The position numbers were made by a program, and so were the translations under genes. Positions 21,301-29,800 of a stretch of 64,000 nucleotides of DNA are shown piece by piece. This DNA is from Leishmania donovani. Lineage: Eukaryota; Euglenozoa; Kinetoplastea; Trypanosomatida; Trypanosomatidae. The stretch lies in the NCBI RefSeq assembly GCF_000227135.1, contig NC_018234.1, forward strand, positions 454,715 to 518,714, read 5' to 3'. Position 1 is the stretch's first letter; each line of letters opens with the position of its first letter. Below the pieces are notes generated by a model. It did no database searches, was not told the origin of the DNA, and worked only from the letters and a program-made list of their open reading frames with translations.

Positions 21301-23847
21301 CGGTACGACGATCTGTCGGGTCGCTATTACCGTCCCTGTGCGTCCACGCAGACGACCACGATCATCGGTGGCGAGGCGGCCGCTGCGGCTGGGATACCGA
21401 CGCACATTGTGCCAGAGTTTTCCCTCATGGACAACGTGCGTCGCATTCAGTTGGAGGTGACGCTGCGGCACGAGACGGACGAGGTGGACAACCTTGTCAG
21501 CACCGCTGCAGCAGCGGCCAGTATGGGTGGCTCTGATGCGAAAAAGGTGGCGGGCGGTGCCGACGCGTTCAGCGTCGGTAATCTCGAATTCCGAAGCGCC
21601 TCCTCTTTGACAGGGCGACTGAAGTCGGCCTTTGCTGCTCGCGCGTCGGCTGTCTTCCAGTGGCACGTCGTGAAGGACATCACGGTGCACCCAGGCGGAC
21701 TCGTAGAGACGCAGCTGCACGTGAACACGCGCGTGTGGCCGCTGGGGCTATTAAGCAACTTCTGGACGCCGCATCTCATGACAGTGCTGCTGGGCGCGCT
21801 GGCCGTGCTCAAGATTGTGTTAGAGCTGCGCGCGCTGCAGCGCATCGCTCAGTATAAGCGTCGACTGGGTCGAGAGCGCGCAGCGTTCCTCGCACGACAG
21901 CTGCAGCACGCGCCCATCGATGGCGGCGCGGAGCATCGCGCATCTAAGGCATGGACGCTCCCGACCTCTACCGCCTTGCTGCAGCCTGCGATTCTGAACA
22001 CGAAGACGACCGTATACGAGTGGGGGATGCCTGTTAGCCTGCCGTTCGGCCGTCCAAGTCGTCCACCACAGAGCGGGCGAATCGCGGGGTACGCGAAGGC
22101 GACTGACAGAGCGGCCGCACGTGCGCCGGCCAACATTTACCCATCAGGGGTGAAGCCGTCGAACTACGGGACCATGGAGAGTCGCCATGACGACGACGAT
22201 CACGCTGGTACACCAGGCAGCCACTCGGAGGCGGTGCTGCCGCCGTCGCTGATGTTAGACACCTCGCTCAGCATCATCGCTTCACAGGCTCAAGGCAGCT
22301 ACTCGCGCAGTCGTTGTGCTTCGCAAGAGGGGGCGGGAGACGCCTCTGTGCTCCCGAGCTGGCCTTGTGAGGAGGCAGCATCGTTCTTTACTCTGCGCAA
22401 CGGTGCCGAGAGTCACCAGCGCGGCTTCGACTCAAGCGTTGGCCCTCACACTTGGATCCCTAGCGCCCTGCGGCGGTTCCTTTTGGGGCGTCTGGCTCAA
22501 CTGCTTGGCACGCCTACGCCGTCGCAGCGTGGCTCCTTTCCGAATACGCCAGTTCCACGCACACCGGGGCACTACCCAAGATCCGACGACGGTAGTGACA
22601 TGAAAGCCGGCGGCGCGCCCGCATCCTTGCCGCTGCGCTTCTCCATCAACCCCAGTGGCACTCCCGTGTCGGCTGTAGCCTCCCACTCATCGTTTCTGCC
22701 CCCTCTCCACGCACCCTTGACCCCGCAGCTGGCAGAGCGCATCGCAGAGCGCAGCTACGTCGACGTGCGCACCGCGTGGCGACATCACCTCCAACAGTCC
22801 ATGGGAGCCGGCTGGCACCGGGTCGCCATCATTGCAGCCGCCTTCACGCTGAGCTACAGTGCGCTGCTGCTGGCTCCGCTGCTGCCGTTCATTGAGGTGG
22901 CGCAGACCGGCGCCTACTACGCGTGGACAAGTGTACTGCTCGGCGTCGCCGCGCTCATGTCGTGCGTGCTGCTGCTGAGCTACCTCCGCTTCTTCCCCAC
23001 GTTCTACTTTCCTGTCATGGCCTCCATTCACGTCTTGCCGAAGCTGTTCCTATTCGGCGTGTGTGTGTCACCGCTCTTTCTGGGCTTCGCCTTTTTCTGT
23101 GTGATCGCCTTTGGGGCGCACTCGAACGGGCACTTCGACACCCTCAGCAGTGCCAGCATGGGCTTGTACTTCACCGCCTATGGCGACTCGCTGCTTGCCA
23201 CCCGGGACGTGGCATCGGACACGCCGTATGCCGTGACGGCCTTCTTCGCCAGCGTCCTCGTCGTATCCTTCGTCCTCATGTTCATGATGATCATGCTGAA
23301 CATGGCGATGACCATCACGCAGCACGAGTGGCTGCGGCTGAGGCGGCGCTTCGGCGCCGCGCTGAGCACGTCCAGTGTGCTGTTTGCCGTTCGGAGCAGA
23401 GAGGAGGCGCGGAGGGAGGCCATCGAGGCAGTCCGCGCCAACTTAGAAGTACTATGGCTCATGCTGGGCGAAGAAGAAGAGCGGCAGAAAACGGCAGCCG
23501 CAAAGGCATCAGCTGCCGCGCCGTCTGCATCCAGCGCGGACGCAGCGCGGCTGTCTCAGCCAGCCATGCCGCCCGATCCGTCGCGCACCCCAACTATACG
23601 TGAATCAGACGAGGAGGGCGCGGCGGACGAGGAGGGCGCTGGCGGAGGGGATGGCCGGAAACGGCGGCTGCGGCATCGTCGGCGGTGCCGCAAGCAGCGA
23701 CACGCGCATCAGATCCGCGAAGCGGACGATGTTCACTCCGCGGGCAGCCCCTTTCATGCAGGCCATCGCGATCGTACCGAAACGTTCGCCGCCGACTCCT
23801 CCTACGAGGTCTCCGCAGCCTCTACAGCACCACCGGATTCGCGGTGA
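18364..23847 (+). CDS. Polycystin/mucolipin (TRPML)-like cation channel
   Basis: This 1827-residue protein appears to be a six-helix TRP-type channel. The first ~640 residues are Ser/Thr/Pro-rich and disordered. Helix S1 is near 656-676 (LLCILLLVHVTWY). It is followed by a ~450-residue extracytosolic domain (677-1135) with an N-glycosylation-type NLT site near its start, as in polycystins and mucolipins. S2 is near 1137-1157. A ~325-residue Ser/Pro-rich loop leads to S3 (~1487-1507), S4 (~1519-1540), S5 (~1560-1582), a pore helix (~1594-1613) containing the GD of YFTAYGDSL, then S6 (~1623-1648), which ends MIMLNMAMTI. The GD pair matches the selectivity-filter Gly-Asp of mucolipins and PKD2. 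A charged helical tail and an Arg-rich stretch (RKRRLRHRRRCRKQR) close the protein. Expected role: cation (perhaps Ca2+) flux in an endolysosomal, acidocalcisomal or flagellar membrane; location is inference. Upstream in frame lies only a GTG at 18358. The S2-S3 loop is unusually long. Confidence 0.85.
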   Translation: MLRQSAFSSSSGSSAASSRGSCTYTDSNTPLRSEASTLEPLAAGLATAPPSALATPVVNVLSASAVPEPHAVPLVVSWNARSRGEENVAPGPPVRADNALTTTATTGAGSVGADGEGESLCVPVAHSTAADPAPGVANTDAGSSWCLRTADEATTERSASSLADCSGAPESRPAEWLPTQQRPQRRRQHSQQLLPTALPLLPIPVPTTHTYPQSHQPAGLTRRAAGSSELPLSFHTAASLPQPSSSLMASSVAGLSADGCRPKPHRRRPSQAPGDDVTASSMTTASCCVTSGTASQSEVVLATSPSIGRARVASASSAGAAGSASAGSPRRYTALGGGVDPRLDAWEIDEEVAQLARSLRSEIAGQPFVLTPPFGASPTAPAGATSCPSSSSSDFSTGSRGGGGGSGQRRTRCSLSHAAPMAAATTTGSGEDLAATTACTTTAAIGRGLLALLDSSTSSSTTSMDLRGAARSLTTPQHRPSKSRQLSLSTSQRSPPSAQGSRARQQCFPSEQPHPGVGGDAVAGNDDDAHRDGVDSAAALSHSSDPGQQTPAMCGDARPLGMPPTSSTHLSTVTDAVPLRGARGSWAAAEVATQTAYAEHNQRHSRVAGDAAAPGLCESFDIGLSDVAELRRRLLTEDFFSSPCRKLRRDGRFPWKLMTSVLLCILLLVHVTWYQLPLACANEAMRLAITKHFMGDDAYFSKDQGDIVSAPTEWMENLYASIEHYVQVYYNLTNTSSSEMKYRYNNANPTSRCGTGIERTSSVADGGEGNSMAIEGQWWWRRRGSADWRSLLLWDARAAASPSPFSDSTSAAGPCARSATPTAASALRNSGELLPPYIPVSVIAPVLMRVEVDVYSRREGAQHKRVKLSPLETAAPVRRLSGEEAVADVENLEHRWLTFSVDADHPLGPFAKHKEAARLHRLARRQERHRATERTTDDAACRPTELEGASATDAAALPDSARGGSLTEVDVALSVVCMPRYDDLSGRYYRPCASTQTTTIIGGEAAAAAGIPTHIVPEFSLMDNVRRIQLEVTLRHETDEVDNLVSTAAAAASMGGSDAKKVAGGADAFSVGNLEFRSASSLTGRLKSAFAARASAVFQWHVVKDITVHPGGLVETQLHVNTRVWPLGLLSNFWTPHLMTVLLGALAVLKIVLELRALQRIAQYKRRLGRERAAFLARQLQHAPIDGGAEHRASKAWTLPTSTALLQPAILNTKTTVYEWGMPVSLPFGRPSRPPQSGRIAGYAKATDRAAARAPANIYPSGVKPSNYGTMESRHDDDDHAGTPGSHSEAVLPPSLMLDTSLSIIASQAQGSYSRSRCASQEGAGDASVLPSWPCEEAASFFTLRNGAESHQRGFDSSVGPHTWIPSALRRFLLGRLAQLLGTPTPSQRGSFPNTPVPRTPGHYPRSDDGSDMKAGGAPASLPLRFSINPSGTPVSAVASHSSFLPPLHAPLTPQLAERIAERSYVDVRTAWRHHLQQSMGAGWHRVAIIAAAFTLSYSALLLAPLLPFIEVAQTGAYYAWTSVLLGVAALMSCVLLLSYLRFFPTFYFPVMASIHVLPKLFLFGVCVSPLFLGFAFFCVIAFGAHSNGHFDTLSSASMGLYFTAYGDSLLATRDVASDTPYAVTAFFASVLVVSFVLMFMMIMLNMAMTITQHEWLRLRRRFGAALSTSSVLFAVRSREEARREAIEAVRANLEVLWLMLGEEEERQKTAAAKASAAAPSASSADAARLSQPAMPPDPSRTPTIRESDEEGAADEEGAGGGDGRKRRLRHRRRCRKQRHAHQIREADDVHSAGSPFHAGHRDRTETFAADSSYEVSAASTAPPDSR

Positions 23848-24467
23848 CGCTCCTCTTTTCCCTCTCCCCTTCCCTCCCTCGTTCCTCTATCCTCACCGCA
23901 ATGCGCGCATGCTCGGTGACGGCGTCATGCGGACGTCTTGGATTTGCTCTCCTGCCGCCAACCTGCTTCGTCTTCTTTTCGGGTTGCCATCATCGCGGAT
24001 CTCCTCGCCACGTCGGGGGTGCTGGACCCTGACACGACGGTGAGGCATCTCCCCCCTCTCTTCACCATTGGGTGGGTGGGTGGGGGAAGTGAGGGCACAG
24101 ATGATATAACCTCAGCGAACCGGATGAAGAGCGTGCGAGGCAGGAGGACACCCAGACACAGCCGTGCATGGCGGTGCATGCTTCCCCGGCGAGGTCGCGC
24201 TCCTCTCCTCATTCTAAAGTTCCACCACGGACCACAAGATGGAAGGATGTAGAGCGCCAGCGCCGTTCGCCACGTGTTCATCTCCCCGCCTCTGCTCTCC
24301 TCGACTCTGCCACCGCCCTCTCCACTACGGTTCTCTCGCTTTACGCTTCTACTGGCTTCATTCGGGCCCACTCTCGTTCGCCATCGGCGCACTCTGACCC
24401 GGCAGACCGACACGCACGCACCCGCCATAGTCACTCACTCCCTGCTTGTAGCGGCTCGCTGACTTCC
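23848..24467 (+). other. Intergenic region between the channel and zinc-ribbon genes
   Basis: About 620 bases, initially C/T-rich. It contains an in-frame upstream ATG for the next gene at 24168, but the splice-acceptor signal lies downstream of it. No separate gene is seen. Confidence 0.6.
24270..24405 (+). promoter_or_regulatory. Predicted trans-splice acceptor for the zinc-ribbon gene
   Basis: A C/T-rich stretch from about 24270 to 24350 is followed by the AG at 24404-24405, with no AG in between. This places the mRNA 5' end downstream of the in-frame ATG at 24168 and supports the ATG at 24468. Confidence 0.5.
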
Positions 24468-25478
24468 ATGGACGAATACGTGTGCACCTCATGTGGCACA
24501 CCGGCTTGCCTGGTGCTCTCTGTCAGTCCCGCGCTGCCCTCGTCTAGCACCGTCCTTGCGGACAAGGCCCGAATCCCGCCACAAGAAGGCGGCTTGCTTG
24601 GCGCGCTGCCACCTCTGATGCGATTCTGCATAGTTTGCGGGCACGAGTTGGCGCCCCGCAGCCGAGTGCCGCCTCACAAGAAGCCCGCTGGCTCAGCCGC
24701 AGTACCGCGGCCAAAGCAAAGGCCCGTGGCGGCTCCGAACTCATCATCGGAGCCTCTGGTAGCACCGACTGCCATGGTCTCAGTCGCTACCATGCACGCT
24801 GCTGTAGTGGCCCTCACCCGCCAGCACCAGGCAGAAAGGATGACACTGCAGCAGGAGATGGATCAGCTGAAAGCTGTGCTGGCGGCAGTGCTGGAGCGCC
24901 ATCCTTCGCTTTCAGAGTCCGAGAGGGCACCCGCGAAAGCCGTCGTTCCTGCACCTCACTCCGGGGATGCGCCCTCTTTCGAATCTGATTGTGGCTGTGG
25001 TGCACATCACGGCCGTAGTGACAGCTGCTTCAGCAGCGGCCACTGCCGCACTCGCTCTCCGTCGATTGTTCTACCAGCGTCTTGCTTAGCAGGGCCGGGG
25101 ATCTCCCCAGGCGAGGCAGCAGGTACTCTTGCTACCACGGCAGGCAACGCATCGATGCCGCTGCAACAGTGTGCACCTCCCCGTTGCTCGCGCACGCTGC
25201 CGCGTCACTCGTGCAGCTACGACAGCGACATTGCTGTTTCTGAGTGGGCCGCTGCTGCTGCTGTCGCCCCCACGCAACTTGAGGCGCGGCTGAATTCAGG
25301 CTGTAGCGCATCTCTGCTGGATAGCGAGAGAACGCGCAGGTCTGCGCTCCTCACTCAGCAGGTGCCCTTCCCTGTAGCTCCGCTTCGGCGGTCGAGCGAC
25401 GATGGAGAACTTGACTCTCATCAACCTCAGCAGGACGAGCACGCGCGTTTGCGAGAGGCACTGCTGCAGCAGCTGTGA
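24468..25478 (+). CDS. Zinc-ribbon-like, coiled-coil protein of unknown function
   Basis: This 336-residue protein is not one I can name. Two CxxC pairs, C6/C9 (CTSCGTPAC) and C54/C57 (RFCIVCGHEL), could form a split zinc ribbon. A basic Pro-rich linker follows, then a heptad-like helix at about 105-145 (RQHQAERMTLQQEMDQLK) consistent with a coiled coil. The middle is Ser/Cys/His-rich and low complexity. The C-terminus ends in a short charged helix, DEHARLREALLQQL. The FC(V/I)VCG core recalls the N-terminal motif of the kinase at 4027. A longer in-frame start exists at 24168, but its extra 100 residues are Arg/Ser/His low complexity and the likely splice acceptor lies after it. Confidence 0.75.
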   Translation: MDEYVCTSCGTPACLVLSVSPALPSSSTVLADKARIPPQEGGLLGALPPLMRFCIVCGHELAPRSRVPPHKKPAGSAAVPRPKQRPVAAPNSSSEPLVAPTAMVSVATMHAAVVALTRQHQAERMTLQQEMDQLKAVLAAVLERHPSLSESERAPAKAVVPAPHSGDAPSFESDCGCGAHHGRSDSCFSSGHCRTRSPSIVLPASCLAGPGISPGEAAGTLATTAGNASMPLQQCAPPRCSRTLPRHSCSYDSDIAVSEWAAAAAVAPTQLEARLNSGCSASLLDSERTRRSALLTQQVPFPVAPLRRSSDDGELDSHQPQQDEHARLREALLQQL

Positions 25479-26876
25479 AAAAGGGCAGGGAGGGGCGTCA
25501 CACTGATGACAAACCGGCAGCCGTGCATGACCGCGGCGGGTGGGTGGTGGTGGTGGTGGGGGCCGTGAGGAGTGTAGCGGGCCATCTCGCGTCTCTGCAG
25601 ATGAGAGTACCTCTCCGTGTGCGTCGCCTAACTTCCCCCTTCCTCTCTCGCGGCACCGCTTCGTTTCCCTCTCCTTGTGCTAAGACGTTAGACCTTCACA
25701 CTTCTTGGCAGTGCTGATCTGCGGCTGTGGATGCTCTGCGAGCGGAAGAGCCAGTGCCGCGGTCAGCCCTTTCTCATGCCTCTCCCCCCTCTTTCCGAAA
25801 GGCGTTCTGTGTGCTAGATGGACGTCGTCCACCTTCGATATTGAAGTATGCGACAGCGTCGACAGCGCCGCCGCTTCTTTGTCAAGTGCAGGGCGTACAC
25901 ATGAGGGGGGGGGGGAGTTATTCATGAATCGACGAGGCCTGTTCGTGCGCGAGGGCGCATGTGCGGGACGCCAGTGCCACTGGCGGGCGCGCTCTCTCGC
26001 TGTCCCTGCTTGAGCCCATCACACACGCGCACACGAAACGCCACACACCCACACGCTCATCGGCCTTTGCCTCCCCATCACCCGGCGCTGCCCCCCCCCC
26101 CCTCGCCGACCTCACCGCCGCTTGCGGGAGACTGCTGCCCCGAGCACATCCCTCCACTTCACTTTCAACACTCCAACGCCCTTCTCGTCCGTCCGGCTTT
26201 CACACCTCCACATGCACGCATACACGCGCGCCGACTCTTCTGCGCGTCTCCTGTATGAAGAAGTGCACGCCCGTCTAGCGAGAGTGGTCGTGGCAAGGCC
26301 TTTCCACCTCTCTCCCTTCTTTTCTCCCTCGCCTGATCTTGCTGTGCGCGGCCCTGCTGCTCGTTCCATTGCTGACAGGGCGCGGGGCTTTGCCCTGCTG
26401 CAGTCCTCACCCCACCCTCCCGGCGGACGCACACAGGTGACACAGCCACTCGTCTGTGCGCACCGGTGCGTCTTCCACGCGCGTTCGAGTGTGCCCGCAG
26501 CTTTCCTCTGCTGGGAGGACGTAAAGTATCTGCTGCGGCGCACAAGCATTGCTGTGATCGTATCGTTACCAATCTTCACCGCCGTCGCTGCCGTCGGTGC
26601 CCCTCCGCTCTATCAGTCACCCGACATCCCCGCCCCCCCTCCCCACGCCTTTGCTGTGCTGCCGCCCAGCCAGCGCGATAGCGAAGTGGGCGCGGTAAGA
26701 GGGGCGCATCGGCGACCACGTCTCTCTTCTCTTTTCCTGAGTGGAGCGCGTGTGCCGGCGCTCACCTCGACTGCTGAGCGAGGCAGCGGCCAGCGCTGCC
26801 GTCTTTGCAGGCGCGGCGCTCACGCAAGCACAGAGACACACTTAGCGGCACAGTGAGTTGCCCCACGCTTGTCGGC
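25479..26876 (+). other. Intergenic region before the Iml1 gene
   Basis: About 1.4 kb of mixed C/T-rich, GT-rich and C-homopolymer sequence, with a C run near 26092-26103. A 244-codon frame at 26122-26856 shows no domain and biased composition, and is not accepted as a gene. Confidence 0.55.
26721..26741 (+). promoter_or_regulatory. Predicted trans-splice acceptor for the Iml1 gene
   Basis: A run of C/T bases ends at the AG at 26740-26741, about 135 bases before the ATG at 26877. Confidence 0.4.
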
Positions 26877-29800
26877 ATGAAGGGCGTCAGTCTACGCCGC
26901 CAGCAGCGGCACAGTCACCAGCCGAGCGTCTCGCAGGGCAGCGACGCGCCGGTGTCGCTGGTGTTCCGCACCCACGGCGACAGCCTCTCGAAGGCTGCCT
27001 TTCTCTTCTGCCCAAAGAACTTTAACTTGACCAACCCCGTCACCGCAACAGGCTCGGCAGCAGCAGCGGCGGTGCCGTCGGCCTCGTCGTCCGCCTCGCT
27101 TTCGTCCGTCGGTGGTCTGCCTGCCCAGCCGGCGCGGCACGGCGTCACCGCGTCGCCGCCGTCGGCAGGCCCGCATGATGGAAAGCGCTTCACCAGCGCA
27201 GTGTCGTCCAGTGCCGCCGAGAGCGTGCAGACTCTCGTCGAGGCCATCGTGGAGCTGCGCCCCTCCTTCTCCCAACCTTTTCACCACAGCCACGGCGCCT
27301 GTGGCGGTGGGATGGGAAGCAGCCACAATCTCTCTGGCCTGACCGCCGGCAGCCCGCTCACGAGCGGCACTGGTGACGGGACCACCGGCTTCCTCGGCTT
27401 CCCCGCACACACGCCAAGCAACTCCTCAGTCGGGATTGGCTCCTATGTTGACTTGATGGCGCTGTCGTCCTTCGTTTCTCCGCCCTCTGGCGGCAGCTTC
27501 GCCGGTGCGAACGGCGCTGAGGGCGGCGGCATGGCGTTCGCGCCGTCTGTAGGAGCCAGCCGCAACGGCGAGTCGTTGCACACCTCCGCCGCGTCGCCGC
27601 GGCAGGGTGGTGCTGCCGGCTTCAATGCCGGCATGCTGGGCAGCTCCAGCTTAACGAGCATCCCATCGCTGAGCGGCGTGCCAAACACGACTGCTGGTGC
27701 TGCTGGCGCTGGCAGCGGAGCCGCAGGCGGCTCCGGCGTTGCGTCTGGCGGTGGCGTGGCGGGGGCCGGCGAGCTGTGCTTCCTTATGCACCCCTCTGGT
27801 GGTTGGATATGCCGCGCCATGGCGTTTAACGAGAAAGAGGTGAGCCACGCGAATGGTGCTATCAGCGTTAACCAGTCCCTCACGTCCAAGTGCGCGCTCA
27901 TCAACGAGGTCGCCAAGGGCAAGATCATGGCGCGCATCCTGAGCTCGTACCAGTATGTGCAGGAGCGCTACGGACTCTCACACGTGGAGGTGACCGTGGA
28001 CAACCAGTACCTTGGCCGCTCCGACATGTTTCTCATATCGGAGGCGCTGCGGGAGCGTATCCTGTACGAGGGCGAGGAGATGCACGTCTGCGGTTTCCGC
28101 ATTCGCGTGCGCGAGATGCTGCAGGAGGTGGTGAGCACGTCGAACACGGCGCCAAGCAGCGCCGCCACCTCCCTTGTGCCTCCCGCGTTCTCCGCCTCCT
28201 TGCCGGGCGTGAGTGCGTCACCGGCAGCCGTACCATCCGCAACCGCGACACCTGCTGGCGTAGCCTCTTCCGGTGGCACTACCGGCACTGCAGCTTCTGG
28301 CGTTAGCGCTTCGGGGAACGCCATGAGCATCGGCGCCGGCGCCGCGGGGGCTGCCGGGACCGCTGCGGCATCAGCGGCGGGCGCCATCGCGCACATTCGC
28401 GTCGGCCATGGCATTGTACTGCCCACCACCCGCATCAACTTCCAGTCCCTGTCGCCGGTTCACTACATCCTCCTCGAGCTGTCGCGTGAGATGTGGGAGA
28501 CGACGATGGACGGCCGCATAGCGCTCACCTTGGCCATCCGAAAATTCCTCAGTGAGCTGCTGCTGAAGCAGCTACCGAAACACAAAGCCTCCCCGCTTAT
28601 CTGCGTCGTCTTCACAGGACGACTGCGCAAGGAGTTCCAGTTCAGCCGACACAGCGACGTCTTTCACCTGCTGGAGTTGCCGCGAGATCTGCGCAGCAAC
28701 GTCGACATTGTGGAAGAGATCCGCATGCACTGCGAGGCGCTTGTGGATCGCGTGCTGCGGGAGGTGCAGGACTCCGCTTGGCGGCAGCTGGAGGCCGAGG
28801 CGCGGGCGTACCGCGAGGCCGCCGCGGCGCCCCACTCGCGCGCTAGCGGGGCCAAGGGTGCGGGATGTAGACTAGCGAACGACGGCGACGACCTGGACAC
28901 CGACCCGCACTTGCTTCGAGAGAGGGAGGGGTGCGCTGCTGCTGCTACGACCAGCGTCCCAAACCAGTTCCCGCCAGCGAGCGAGACTCTGAAGCGGGGC
29001 CGCGCCAGCGCAGCCTTTTCCGCCGCCACCGCTGCCACAGAAGCCACCTTTGACGCCTACGTGCGATCGCGCCAGCAGTACATCGAGAGCATCACGGCGA
29101 AGAGCTTGTTTGTGCACGCGAAACAGTCGAACACGCTCGAGGCACTCAGCATCCTACTGGAGCGGTGCACTCACAACTACATTGATCGCAATCTCACGCT
29201 CTGCGGACACGCTGTGACGGTGGTGTCGGCCGGAAAGGGCTTCTACCAAGTCACGAACAATCTTGTGCAGGTTGTGTGCGCTCGGCTGCACGACACAGGG
29301 CTGGAGAAGGTTCACGTCGTCTGCATCGGCCGCCCTCCGCTACACGTGACGCCGCTGCTCGAGTACACGTCCGACGATGACACGCTGCGGTCGCAGTACC
29401 ATCTGCACAGCTGTGTGCTGTCGGGTGTCGGCGTCGGCGCGCGGGGTATGAGTGGCGGCGCGCCTACGCCATCATTACCCTCAGGGGAGGCGGAGCGCTA
29501 CTATGAGACCCCGGAGTGGATGTTCGTCTTCTTCTTCCACGCTTCTCTTCAATATAAAAGCGGCGGCGAGACGGTCTTCGAGCTGCTGCCGAAGGAGTGC
29601 TGGCTGCGGGAGCACTCGGTGATGGCGGCGCTCGAGTCGCTGTGGCCGACGCCGCCAGAATCGCAGCAACAAGCGCGGCAGCAGCAGTCTCGGGTGTACT
29701 CGGCGTCGACGCTGTTGTCTGGTGGTGCGGCCGCTGACGGTGGTGAGGAGGGTGGCAGCGCCTCCGCCGGAGCGGACGCGACGACCGGCATGAACAGGGG

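Noticed and set aside
24168..24467. Upstream in-frame ATG for the zinc-ribbon protein
   Set aside because: The predicted acceptor AG at 24404-24405 lies downstream of it, and the extra residues are Arg/Ser/His low complexity.
26122..26856. 244-codon frame upstream of the Iml1 gene
   Set aside because: No domain. Composition follows the spacer, and it overlaps the likely splice-acceptor region of the next gene.
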